Positions 48,802 through 60,464 of a DNA stretch of 64,000 nucleotides are shown here, one piece after another (the first letter of the stretch is position 1; every line of letters starts with the position of its first letter). Source of the stretch: Hysterium pulicare CBS 123377. Lineage: Eukaryota; Ascomycota; Dothideomycetes; Hysteriales; Hysteriaceae. Position numbers and translations under genes: made by a program. The stretch lies in NCBI GenBank assembly GCA_000467715.1, contig AJFK01000028.1, positions 62,001 to 126,000 on the forward strand, read 5' to 3'. The notes under the pieces are model-generated. The model was not told where the DNA came from and did not search any database. It worked only from the letters and a program-made list of their open reading frames with translations.

Positions 48802-51384
48802 ATGTCTTCAGAGTTTTACCCTGTAAGATGACCTCTTGAATCTGAAGCATGCTAATCTGACAGTTCTGGTCCTTCCAGTCATCCTCCAGCCATACACACC
48901 CATTTCTTCCTCAACAGTCTAGCCTATCAAACCCGTTCAAGACCCTCCCGGATTTTGAGATACGGCTTCATCTGAAAGGGCTCACCGCACCCCCTCACGA
49001 CTTCAAGCACGAAGCCTATTGTCCAAAAATCAGACGCACGCTTGCGGATCAATATCCCATTCAGCACCTTGATGTTGTTACCTGTTGGAAGGGTATATCC
49101 GGCCAGCAAGCTGCTGAGATAGCAGCATGGGAGAGAACTTTTAAAGAAGCTCTCCAAAGCCTACTTTCCGAGAAGCTGTTGGAGTATTTTAGGACATGTT
49201 TGCGTGATCGTCCGGAAGGTAAGCAACTTCTCATCCTTTTGGACCTATTCTACTCTTGGGGTTGCCTTGTCGCTGTCTTTGAATTTCGATTGCATTACCC
49301 GGACGTTACTAAATATCATCGACTATGTTCGTTAACTAATTTCTGCATAAGATGTTTCCGACGAATCCGTGCTCTTGCGACTCAACGAGTTGTTAGAAGA
49401 ACAGATGGAATTCGAGATTGAGCTGGAACGCCTTGTTCCCATGATGGTCAAGATGTTCTATGAAGCGTGCACGCACGAAACCTTTAAATGGCTTGAGTCC
49501 TCTGGAGACCTTCCCGTTGCTGTCTACAACTTCATTCAGACTCATGATTGTTTCATGAATAGTCGTCGCTCCTATTCTCAACCTCGCTTACAGATGCAGT
49601 TTTCTTCGCATAGAATGATGAGTATGCACGGTCCTCACAACCTATACGGTGAAGTGGTTTGGCATCCGCCGAAGCTGACGTTTAGAAATCTCTCTCATCA
49701 CCTCGCGCCGGGTTCTGAATATCGCCTTATACCTCAGTATAAGGAAGGAATTCTCAATGACGGCTACCCTCTGTACTTTTCGTACGAACTTGAACCACAG
49801 TATCAAGTCTCGTCCAAGACTTTGCCTCTTGCTTGGGACCAGGTTGTTCATGGCTTCCGAGCCATTGTACCGAACCCTAAACCCAATAAACCCAGTCACA
49901 CCACGTCCTGGGACTTTCTGAGGTGGTTTGGCCCGGGAGATCGTTACTCTAGGAATTTTGCAGAAACAAATTTTCAATTGATTACCACAAAGTTGTTTCC
50001 GAGTCAGGTAAGATTCGAGAAGGTATCTCGTTACGCAATCAAGCTCGGAATCCAAGTAAAGGCTTCAAGCGAGAAAGATCGGCCCCAAGCCTCCAGGATG
50101 CCGCTTGTCAAAGTTGAACCAGCTGCTGTCAAAGCATATGAGAGGTTTCGGTACGATACTCCCTTCTCGAAATGTGCTCAGCCGAAATGTGCTCAACCGA
50201 AATATCCGGATCGTGACACCTCCCTCCTGGACGAGGTAGTAGGTATAGTCAACAACCTCGACGAAAAGATAAAGCATGTTAGAGATGTTTTTTCATTGAG
50301 AGACACCCTTGAGCCATTGGAAACTCCTCCTCGGTTCCAGAGAGAGCCCCTTGAGACACGGACCTGCGGGAAAGAACAAACGAACAAAGCGAATGATGCA
50401 AGTGCATCTACTTCCAAAAGCGAAAAGTCATTCAGTCTGTGTTCACACAGACAGTTCAAGCATCGGCGTGGCAGCAAGCGCAAGGCATCCAAGCAAGTTC
50501 CATTGAGCACATTTCGAGAAACGTACGCAGACATTGCGGATCAAATCAATCTCAATGGACTTGACCTCAATGGACTGCTGGTTAACGAAAAGGACATCGA
50601 AGTTACAGCTAAGCGCCAAAAGTTGGGCTCTGCGTTCGTTGCTAAGAGCATTACTTCACCACAACCAGGAGGGAAAAAGGCTCTCCAAGCTCATTGTGAA
50701 ACGGACAATGAATCTGATTCTGACTTGGACGAGCGACTTGCCTCTCTTCTGATGGACAATACCACGGCGCTATTAGGCAAAGCGAACAACATACCCACAC
50801 CTCCTTACCACCGTCACACTATCGATGGATCCGAGGGAAAGTTAAGCATCTCAGCCGGTTCTGACTCTGAATACACGGACATCGAAGGTTATGGAGCGCC
50901 TTCCGCTGTGCCAGCTTATCCTGGTTTCATTCCACTCCGCAAGCCGACGCCAAAGACCTATCGGTCCACTCATCCACAGTTCAGGAAGGCAGTTTCGGTG
51001 GACGGGATCTTCACTAAGTGGGGCAAGGTAATCCAAGAACGCAGGAGATGGACATTTGTCGAGGAAGAAACTTCCTCATCTGAAAAGCTCTCAAGCCGTG
51101 ATTCCGTCGAGGACAGTACAATGGAAGAGATCAGCAACAATGGTCACTGTGTACCGTCAATCCCCTTCGATACGCCGAAGAAGGCGAACATCTATCTGGC
51201 AACTCAGGCAGAGATTCAGGCAAACTATCAGAAGTTTTTGGAAGAAAAAGAGAATATGGCGTCTTCTCCAGTCAAAGATATGGGGGATGATGCGAAGGAA
51301 GAGATTCACGCTTTCGAGGCCGTGTTCCTTGCCGCGTCAGATGAGGAGCAGGGTTGGGATGATGTTGAGACGGATGAGCAATAA
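48802..51384 (+). CDS. conserved fungal protein of unknown function
   Basis: Three exons (48802-48822, 48879-49218, 49352-51384) give 797 residues. The first exon is 21 nt (MSSEFYP). The second intron is 133 nt; its acceptor (49351) gives RPEDVSDESVLLRLNELL. The N-terminal 270 residues look globular: a helical segment rich in Glu and Leu (LEEQMEFEIELERLVPMMVKMFYEAC), then aromatic blocks (LYGEVVWHPPKLTFRNLSHH, DGYPLYFSYELEPQ, SWDFLRWFGPGDRY). The C-terminal half is disordered and charged, with small tandem duplications (KCAQPKCAQPK; LNGLDLNGLL). It ends in a short acidic tail (FLAASDEEQGWDDVETDEQ). I find no catalytic motif and no name for it. Confidence 0.78.
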
Positions 51385-51734
51385 AGGATGGGTGACATTC
51401 ACTTTGGCGTGCTAGCTTAGACTGGAACGGGGTACTGGGGGCTCTTGATTCGGTTGCTTTTCTTTTTGCCTCTCGAAAACACTAGAATAGGCAACGAATT
51501 ACATTCATAGCCATTATCTCGATGTAGCTTTCACGTGTCGGCTGCGCCACAGTGTGGCGTAAGGTGAGACGATCATGACGCAATGCCGAAACCTGCTTCT
51601 CCAAGTCCCAGCCTTGCTTGTCGCCCTACAAATACCAAGACATTCCCCTGGCGCCAACAGACTGGTCTAACGCCTTGCTCACAACTCTTAGATTAAACTT
51701 CTATCATCTTCAACGATTTGCAAAGACTGCACGA
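51385..51734. other. intergenic before PMP3-like gene
   Basis: Probable leader and promoter of the small membrane protein gene. No other gene was seen. Confidence 0.45.
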
Positions 51735-52234
51735 ATGCAACGAGACGAGGACAAGATGATCTCCGCTATTCTACTCATCATCATCACGATCTTCAGTCAG
51801 TAGCTCCTCCTTCCGTCCCAGCTATGCCCGGACGAAAGATTGCTAACACTTGGCTACAGTCCCACCCATCGGTGTCTTCATGGTGGCAGGATGTGGTGCT
51901 GATCTACTCATTAACATCCTCCTCACTCTTCTTGGGTATGTCTTCTCCCCTATTCATATTCTATAAACCCGAATCTCCCCTTCAGCATATTCCCATTCAG
52001 TTCTGCAAGCGGGATTCAAATCCTCATACCCAATCTTATAGGAAGATACGTTGCTAACATGCCAATAGATACTTCCCCGGCCACATCCACGCCTTCTACG
52101 TCGAGTACGTCTACTTCAAGCGACGCGACGAAGCCAGAACCGGAAACATTGTCGGCCAGGAAAGGACCGCGCCTGGTGTCTATTCGGAACGTGTGAATTA
52201 TCCTAGGGGTTATGGAACCATTGCTACGAATTGA
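51735..52234 (+). CDS. PMP3/SNA family small membrane proteolipid (UPF0057)
   Basis: Three exons (51735-51795, 51860-51935, 52069-52234) give 100 residues; a second in-frame ATG at 51756 would give 93. Two membrane segments are visible: SAILLIIITIFIPPIGVFMV and CGADLLINILLTLLGYFPGHIHAFYV. They carry the family signature (PPIGVF...G....INI.LT.LG..PG.IHA.Y). After the second segment comes a cytosolic tail, KRRDEARTGNIVGQERTAPG and on to GYGTIATN. The tail makes it longer than yeast PMP3 (55 residues) and more like SNA2/SNA4. The family keeps plasma membrane potential and cation tolerance in yeast. Introns are 64 and 133 nt. Which paralogue it is cannot be decided here. Confidence 0.9.
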
Positions 52235-53098
52235 AGGGCCAGCGGTCCATGAGCGGGTGTGATGAGAGATAAACGGAAGCTGGACGTAAAGACAATGCTG
52301 GGATCGTATTGAATCGGTATAATGATCGCAATTGGCTCTTAGTAGTAGATAATGAGAATTGATACTAGCGAAGGGCTGGTGGGTTCTCAGGGGAAGTTTG
52401 CTGTTTTCGATATACGTGGGTAGTCAATACCCAAAGTTGTCACGGTCTGGTTTCACTTTTTGATCTTGGTCTTATTACATCATCTGAGCTTTACCTGGTT
52501 TGATGTAATTAGTTGCAGGTATTCAAGGTTTATCAAGTACTGCCGCTAAACATTATCCTTTCCCTTTGAGTGAGATCTCGTAGAGCTCGGTGACCGGAAG
52601 AGAATATTTCCTTATTGAAGCGTTGCCTTGCGTTTGAGTTACATAAACTCCGAAAACCAAAGAAGAGGATTCCAAGCCACTAAGCGTGGCTTCTGAGATA
52701 GTTTCCAAAATGTCGCGTGTGGTAACCAGAAGCAGATCTTCCGGGAGGCTTAGTTACTCTCATGAACGTTGACTCTCTTGGAAAATCATAGCAAAAGCCT
52801 AACTTCTCGGAAGGAACGACCCTAGTATGGTTCTCCCTTTATTACCAGAATTGTTACAGGGGCTGAGCGTCTGAGATGATTTTGGAGTATCGCGTATATC
52901 AGATCCAAAGTAAACTGTCTTAGAAGCCGTACGGGAATGCTGCAACAAACCGGACTGTAGATCGAATCGACTTCTTTCTGTTTTCGTATACATATCGTAC
53001 AGAACGTGCCCAATATGAATCCAAATATTTTGTTTCAGTAAACCCAATATGTTACAACGCAGTTACATCCGAACCCTCCATAACACATCTCACCTCCC
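52235..53098. other. convergent intergenic region
   Basis: This 0.86-kb stretch lies between the 3' ends of the PMP3-like gene and the bL19m gene. It is AT-rich and contains no gene I can support. Confidence 0.45.
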
Positions 53099-53891
53099 TC
53101 ACCTCTTCTTCCCCTTCCTATTCCCCCTCCTATCCACTCCCCTCCCACCCCCATGCACCTTCGCCCCACCAACCCCCAACGCCGCCCTCTGCTTCATATA
53201 ATTCCTAACCACATTCTCCACACTCCCGCGATCATGTTTCGGTTTCCTCAGATACGTCAACCGCGCCCTCCTCGCCCTCTTCGCCTTCCTCTGCACAACC
53301 TCAATCCCCTCCACATTCGGACTATACACCTTATACCACATCTCCACCCCGACTCTCGTCAACTGCCCGCGGAGAAGAATCGCGGTGTCGATCCCGCATC
53401 GTCGGATGTTCATGCAGATGCCGGCGAAGGGATCCCCGGTGCGTTGGCGGATTAGCAGGATGTCGCCTACGCGTGCGGCTTCGGGGTTTGATTTTGCGAA
53501 GAGGCGCGTGCGGGCGCCGGTGGGGTCGAGCGTGCTGATTTGCGATTGGGAGATTATGGAGATGGGGTCGTAGCAGGTTTTGCGGGTTGAGGACGGGGGG
53601 TTGAAGATGGGGATTTCTTTTGGGAGGGTTTGGCGCGGTTGTTCTGGTGGTGAGGAGGTTAGTTGTGGATAACTCGGAATATGGAAGATGTATTTTTCTT
53701 GGAAATGGGAGGGTAGGGGATAAGATGGTTGGTTGATAGGATGGGTTGGTCGTACTTAGTAAGTCTCTCGGTGGTGGTTTCCAGGCCCAGATGTCGGATG
53801 CAAAGCGGCGCTGTTCTTTGCAGGCTCGAGAGTGACGTATTAAGGGTTTTAGACGGGCCAGTGGCCGTGTTGAGGGGCATAATGTTGCCAT
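53099..53891 (-). CDS. IMG1: mitochondrial large-subunit ribosomal protein bL19m
   Basis: Two exons (53891-53756, 53643-53099) give 226 residues, joined across a 112-nt intron. The first exon (MATLCPSTRPLARLKPLIRH and on) is a basic, Ser/Arg-rich mitochondrial presequence. The second holds the L19 fold: EAARVGDILLIRQRTGDPFAGICM, GIDTAILLRGQLTRVGVEMWYKVYSP, and the basic stretch VQRKAKRARRARLTYLRKPKHDRGSVE. A Gly/Lys/Arg-rich tail follows (GGRGVDRRGNRKGKKR). The order and length match fungal IMG1. The last segment has a marked C bias on the plus strand (53100-53330), which reflects Arg codon choice. Confidence 0.9.
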
Positions 53892-54575
53892 TGTTGGGTT
53901 GTGAAGTTTGGAACGTCTTCTTGAGGATACGAAAATGAGGTTGGTATTTTGGATGACTAAGCCACTACCTCGAAGCACCCCCTTTTCGGGTTAGTAGATC
54001 TGCTTCCATCGCGTGAAATCCAACATGAGACGAAGCTACAGATGTGATGGAGGGATTGATACAATTCTTGAGTCCAAAGCAGAACACATTCTAGAAAATG
54101 CAATACGAAAAGTTTGTGCTATGTATGACGCTGCTGTGGTCTGATTTCCGCTGGCACACGCAAGCACGCCCTGCACATCAATGATGGACAAAAGCCTGTA
54201 TTAATATACACTAAACCGCCGTCTTCAAAGACAGTTGAGAGAATCCTTGAAGTTCTCCAATAGTCTCCCGAAATCAAGCAACCCCTTGTGCTTCGCTCCA
54301 GGGCATCAGCTTACGGCGCGACCATAAAACACCATGCTTGGAAGCTGCAGAGAGAGAGATCAAGACCTCTAATTACCCCAGGAACTAGTTCCCTAGGATA
54401 CTGCATGTCCTTTTGGGCCAAAGCCTCCGATTGTCGCCAAACTTCCAGTTGGAAACCTGTAATTCCATGCAGAACGCCGTTTAAACCCAATGCAAAAATA
54501 TTATGCTGACTCAAATGACGCCATTGCAATGCTTTTGATTCGCACCCAGCCTCTCAAGTGAGAGCTCGGTTGATG
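53892..54575. other. intergenic
   Basis: This gap holds the bL19m promoter and the 3' region of the NmrA-like gene. No gene was seen. Confidence 0.45.
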
Positions 54576-55718
54576 TTAAATGTTGACAGGGAATTCGAAA
54601 TGGTCTGATTCCCGCTTCGGCGTCTCATAGTCGTCCATCCAAGTTTGACCATTCGCCATCTCCTCGACGGGGAAGACTTCGCGCGCATACTCTTCCATAT
54701 CACGAGGCGCTTCCCAGAGCTCCAGCGCTGTTGATGTGCAGTCTTTCTCAAGGTCCGGACCGAAATAGGGGGCGGAGTTTTTGCCGAGCGTCTCCTCCAG
54801 CGCAGCGAGATGTTCCCGATATCCAATGGGCACGGGCACAGAAATCTGAATGGGACCACGGCGATAGCGTACAGATCTTCCAAGTCCGCGACTGAACGCT
54901 TTGCAAACTTCCTTTGGTGTCAACTCCGAATATGCTAGAGGCACGCTAGTCGGGATTTAAGTTAGCAGGATGCAATCATGAGGTGTCGACTCGCTTAGAC
55001 GGTAGAAAAGGCTTCATAGACTGGTGGAAGTACCAGGCGGATAGATGGTGTGAGCGAAAAGCGGGGATGATGCAAAATACGCTTACCGTTTACCAGCCCA
55101 TTTTCTCGGGCCCTCTTTGAAGAGTTGCAGTACCGCCGGACCGACGTCATGCTCAGAATCCAGCCACGGAAGAGGAAGATCGGGGTGGAATGGCGCTTGC
55201 CACACAAAACTGCCATCCGCTTGCAGTTCCATGCGGAATAGTGGGTAATCGAGGCTGGTGAAGTTGTTATGGTAGATGCCGCAGTATACAAATGTCGCCG
55301 GAAGCCCGATTTGACGGATGTAATTTTCGACGGTGAACTTTTGCGACCAAAAAGGTAGTGGTCTCCAATCCTTAGCGAACACGGAGTGATCTGGCATACT
55401 GCTGTAGATGTAGTGTTGGATGCCAGCCTTCTTTGCCGCATCGGCAAGTGATCGGCCTATGGCAACTTCATCCCCCCAATGCGTCGTGTTGATAAATGCC
55501 ACCTGTGCATTTTTGAACAAGGTTTCCAGGAATTTGCGGTCCTCTAGATGCCCGATGAAGACGGTAACGTTGGGTAGATTCGAGAGCTCTTCGGCCACAA
55601 TGCCATTCTTATCGCGCATCTGAGCTCGTACGTGCCATCCTACTGCAGACGCGACGCGAACAAAACTTGCCGACTGGCGTCCGTTGCTGTTGATGGTCAC
55701 CACCGTCTTGCACGGCAT
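54576..55718 (-). CDS. NmrA-like NAD(P)-binding protein
   Basis: Two minus-strand exons (55718-55087, 54945-54576) give 333 residues; the 141-nt intron joins ...GKR to VPLAYSEL in phase. The N-terminus, VVTINSNGRQSASFVRVASA, fits the first strand and nucleotide-binding loop of NmrA-type short-chain dehydrogenase relatives, although the usual GATGxxG is replaced by NSNGRQ. Further landmarks are NVTVFIGHLEDRKFLETLF, AFINTTHWGDEVAIGRSLADAAKKAG, HYIYSSMPD, PFWSQKFTVENYIRQIGLPATFV and an HDVGPAVLQLFKEGP segment. The catalytic Tyr-Lys pair of true dehydrogenases is not evident, so a redox-sensor or scaffold role like NmrA, or an isoflavone-reductase-like activity, are both possible. Confidence 0.88.
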
Positions 55719-57267
55719 CCGGAGAGATGAAGTGAATGGTTGATCTGGCGGGTAGTCAAGAAAGATTAATATAGAATTTATGTCTCAATCAAGGCTTCAA
55801 GACCCGGCAAGGATGAGATGAAGGTGTCCGGAGATTTTGTCGCACACTAGACGGAGATGGTGGAGGGAGGTGCGTCGAAATAGCGAAGAGAATGAGGGCC
55901 AAGATAAGGTGAAAGTCTTGTTGGAGCGTCGAAAGCAGTCTAGGAAGAAAGTGATAACGTGGTGTAACACTTCAGCAATTGACCCGAAGAAGTGGTTTGT
56001 CGGTGTGCTAGGGAGGTATCTTAAGGGAGGCACGTGCGGAGGTAGCGTAACAAAGAGTCACAATTGCGAGTCCTACAATGAAAGCAGGAACGAAAGCACG
56101 TGAGCATAGGTATGCACGGTCGGGTAGTAGTGGGTCGGACGGCAACCTTTGTAGGAGTGCCTCATTTGTTGCCCGAGACCTGGGAAGCAGCCGATGTTTA
56201 AGAGTTGGTTGCTGGACAATGGAGTGAAATGACGAATGCGCCGGAGAATCAGGAGAAAGTCAACCAGAGACCGCCATCCTGTGCCATAATAAGAGCCTTG
56301 ATCGAGCTCGTTTCCTCGTCCTAGCAAACGATGCTCCAGCAATTACCTAATAGTAGCAATGTTGGGACGAATTGGAGAAGGTGCCAGGAGCAGGCAGCCA
56401 GGCCGCTGGCGTTCCAGCAGCTTCGGCTGCCAGCAACCAGAAGTACTTTTCGTAATAGGGACGGATGCTAACTGCGACATATTAGTATCAAAACGGTAGC
56501 TTTCTCCAGGGAACGACGACGCCGGCCGTGATGCAGACGATGGCGGGGATAGGTTAGAAGACGACAGCTTGACGTGATGCGGGGAAGACATCATCAATGC
56601 CACCGCCTGTTCTTTTGGCCATAAGGTGTGGACGCCTTTGATTCTGAGCGGTGCCCAGGTGGACGATTGCAGCAACGTCCCATCAAGCTTTGAGTCAACA
56701 TCATGCAACCCGCCGAGTGTCAAGGGAGATGAACGGCGACGGTGCGATTGTTCAGGGGTGGTGGAGAATTTCCATTCCATCTCGTCCTTGGCAATACTTA
56801 GGCTTTACTAATAGCTTCGTCGGCACGAGTTCAACAAAAACTTCACTCGAAAGTGCATCACGGCATGAATCCGACTTTGCAGTGGGCTGATCATCTTGCT
56901 CCAAGCATTGGAATGGCGCTTCTATCAAACGCTTTTCTATCTTTTGGGTGGACTTCTATTATGCATCTTCTAACCTTGAATGCATCTTAACACCCGGCAT
57001 GCTGAACTCTGATGGTCTTCCGGCGACCGGCGCAAAGCGGCCCTAGAGGTCTGCCAATGCACGAGTCAAGATAGCAAGGGCATCTATATACATTAAAGAT
57101 GATGCTGGCTGCATCCTGCACCAGCGGAACTGGATTCTCGCAAAGCCATCCCGAAGAATAGTCGCAAAATCACGCCGCAGCCACGTTCTCCAGATTTACC
57201 CCAAATGGGTTCACGCTGCATTATCTCGTGAGCCACATTACCCGCAGGAGGCCGAAAACTCGCCAAG
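55719..57267. other. 1.5-kb gene-free region
   Basis: It holds the NmrA-like promoter and the 3' region of the asparaginase gene. The minus-strand frame at 56343-56780 (145 codons) has no recognisable content. No RNA gene was seen. Confidence 0.4.
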
Positions 57268-59504
57268 TCAGCCAGTCGTAACGCCAGCAAGCTTCCACAC
57301 AGAGCCGTCAGAAGAGGCATGCAGCCTTGCAGCAGTCATCTCTTCCGTATGGAGATGGGCCCCAGCGTCCATCAAAATCTGCACATGATCTTTCAACCCC
57401 GCATGCGCCGCTAGAAATAGCGGCGTGTGGCCGTCTCGATTGCGCAAATGTACTGATGCTCCTTGAGTGAGAAAGTCTTGCAGGATTTCGACCTTCGGTC
57501 CGGTCGCCGCTAGGTGCTGTAGAGAGAAAAAAAAGTGAGCATATGTATGTACCACAAACGCACGAACGCAATCTTGCATCATCAAGGTACATCCAGGGGT
57601 TTCCAGACTGTCGGTGTGCTCGTCGATAAGCCAGCATGGTACTTCGCCAATGTTGTATTGTCCAGTCTGATGGGCCCGTATCGTGCGATGGCCGTCGGCT
57701 TTCAATTCTGACAGTGTCTTTCAAAGATAATGTCGTTGCGCTGTCTCGCGGTGAGAGGTCAAAGTTTTCTAATATCTAAGAGCACAACGCATCTCCGATA
57801 CCGGCTCATTGACAGAACCTCGTACTCCAGATTGGATTGGATAGTAGGGCAGACAGCCGAAGTACAGCGTGGTATGGTGACCGTCCAGGGTAATCAATAA
57901 GTTCCACAGTACTTGCTGACATGACTTTTCAGAAGAATTGAATGAGAACTTACGACAGGTGTTGAGAGATTGTAGTCGGCATCGTTCAACAGCCATCTAG
58001 GCTCCCCTCTAATAATATCCCTAACCCCCTGCAAATCACCCGCTTGGATAGAGTATCCGAGTGCGGTCAAGCTAGACAGTTCTGGGGTAAGAGTGCCGCT
58101 CTTGGGATGTTCGAAGTGCGTTCGAGTGGATTCCGTCAGCTCGCCGCGGATGGAAACTGACATCCGCTTCGATACTTCTTCTGGTGTAGAGCTTGGCAAT
58201 GCTAGAAGGTAAGCTAACTTGGTCAGTGCCGCTTCAGATGTCAGATCCTGTCCAAACACAACTCCAGCTCGACCCAAAACAGTTGCAGGAGCATACAGTT
58301 GGCTGACGCTGCCGCTCAAGCACTGAGTCACATTGACGATAACGATTCCCCTCTTAACTGCATCTGCTAGGATCCTCGTCATTGCCGAATCGGGGCCTCC
58401 CGGAGTGTTGCCGGCTCCAAAAGTTTCCAGGACCAGTCCTTTAAGACCGTCCAGCCGAAGTACTGCATCCACCATTTCAGGCTTCATTCCTGGAAAGATA
58501 CGAAGACATGCCACATGTGCTGTATCTAACTTCGTTTGTATGCTGAAAGGATGTACTATCGTGGGCCGGTACACAAGATTCCACTGGACGTTGGTGCGGA
58601 GGGATGATATGGTGGCCAGGGGTGGGAGATTGGGGCTCGCAAATGCTGCAAATTCATCCGCAGAGACCTTTGTCGCTCGATTGCCCCTGAAGAGCTTAAA
58701 ATTGAAGAATAGGCACACCTCTGGAATCATGAAGTGGCCTGCAATGATGAGCGAGCCCAACAAATTGTCTTGAGCATCATTTTGTAGCTCCATCATGGGT
58801 GCTTGAGACCCTGTAAGGATAACCGGCTTACCTAGATTCTGGAGCATGAAGCTGAGTGCGGACGAGGTGTATGCTAAGGAGTCGGTTCCGTGTAGTACGA
58901 CAAAACCATCAAAAAGTTGATAATTCCGGGAGACGGACTGTGCGATGTGGTCCCATCCAGCCGCATCGATAGAGCTGCTGTCCAGAAGTTCCTCGAATTC
59001 GAGGACCGAGTACCGGACGCGACGATCGTATGTACTGATAGGTGTCCTCAAGCTCTGGACAGCTTTACGGGTGCCTTTATCGTCGATGACGATTTCTAGA
59101 GGCTCAGGGTAAGACCCATCATTAAATGAAGGCCGGGGAGCTAATCCAGCTTTCAAGAATCCTTTGGCCTGTTGGAACGTCAGATGTTCTGCAACAATTT
59201 CCAGGTCCACTTCAAGATGCGAACACGCTTTTAAGCGTGTCGCCGAAACCAACCCATCTATGTAGACGGACGGTACCGAATTATGGAGGTTACAGGAAAA
59301 GCCACGATCTATTTCACCAACGTGGTATGGAATGAAGTATGCTTACTGGAACAAGCCCATCTTCTGATCGCCTCATACATATCGTTCCTCCTATTGATAT
59401 CATGAGCAAGGGCGATGAGATCGAAACTTGGAGTTCGTCGACGTACCGGTTATTATGATTAGCACGCGAGATTCAGGTAACTGAAGTTCAGGAAATGGAT
59501 CCAT
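57268..59504 (-). CDS. L-asparaginase with C-terminal ankyrin repeats
   Basis: It hydrolyses asparagine to aspartate and ammonia in the cytosol. Four minus-strand exons (59504-59447, 59390-59347, 59168-57954, 57516-57268) give 521 residues. The catalytic motifs are intact: TGGTIC with nucleophile Thr22, and HGTDS with Thr129 and Asp130. LGKPVILTGSQAP and the LVLETFGAGNTPG motif follow. The last 100 residues carry ankyrin repeats (STPVHLAATGP, GHTPLFLAAHAGLKDHVQIL), the usual layout of eukaryotic type I asparaginases. No signal peptide is seen. Oddities are introns of 178 nt (second) and 437 nt (third). The third splits an ankyrin repeat between STPV and HLAA. The start at 59504 opens MDPFPELQLPESRVLIII; upstream ATGs at 59528 and 59603 remain possible. 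Confidence 0.92.
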
Positions 59505-60464
59505 ATCCCAAGCCAGGCGCCCAGGCATATGAGAAGACGTTATCTTAACAATCGGAAATTCTCGGTAAGTGATGATTAGGGTATCGGAAACGGGGAAGGT
59601 CAAAGTCTACTCGGATGACCTAGAGAAACAAGAAAGCCTTAGCAAACGAGAATGAAAGTGCGACTTGCCGTTCCATTTTAGCAAAGTGGATAAGTGAGCA
59701 CAGTTTTAGGCTTTTCTTTGTTGCGCGAAAAGCCGGCGCGTTGTGAAAGAGTGATGCGTTTACACTACTTCTGGGCCACGTCCCTGGGTCAGCTCGGGCC
59801 GGTGTCGAGCTAGGCAATGGCTAGGGACGAATGATTAGGAAGTGTGGTCCACATCGTGAAATCTGTTACCCCTTCAAAACTGAAAAGTTCCACTGCAAAG
59901 CTTGCACAAGTCAGCAGATATTTCTAGTGCTTGGTGTTGGTGAGTAGTGAAGGCCATTGTCGGCTGTTGATGAAAGAAGAGTCGCGGCGACAGTTCATGA
60001 CGACAGAGCCCACCTTTTTGCCTGCCTCGTCCAAGGTTAGGAGCTATGCCTCTTCAACCATCTACAAACCACGCAACAAGAAAGCCAACGAAGGACAGAT
60101 TTGAATAAACCCAGTTCAAGATTTCCACTATGATTGATGTACCAGTTAATATGAGAGCCTTTAGCATCGAACCCTCAAAGGTACCTTGGACAATAACCTC
60201 AATGTCGACATTATGAAGCAGAAGACTGCGATGGGTATCATTATTTGTCGTACTACTGACTTTTATAGTATCCGAATCTTCCGACATAGCCCTCATTCAT
60301 ATGCCACTTTCCGGATGCCCTCCAGGATGGCAACTTGCTTTGATGCATTTTCCAGAGCCTAAATCAGCTTTGTCCGCTGACAGCAAAGCAGTTGGTAGGT
60401 GTAGACCCATCCTGCGAAAACGACGAATTCTGACACCCGTGTGGACGAGCAAAAGCACCAGATC
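59505..60464. other. 0.96-kb intergenic region
   Basis: It holds the asparaginase promoter and the 3' end of the nucleotidyltransferase-like gene. No gene is supported. Confidence 0.45.

Noticed and set aside
52005-52025. tRNA-like B box (GGATTCAAATCC)
   Set aside because: No matching A box or cloverleaf arms; it lies inside an intron of the PMP3-like gene.
53100-53330. C-rich tract as a separate plus-strand gene
   Set aside because: It is the complement of the Arg-rich bL19m coding region and has no independent features.
59169-59346. Coding extension upstream of AKGFLKAG in asparaginase
   Set aside because: Open in frame but unlike the family; removal joins GLVP to AKGFL as expected, so it is read as intron.
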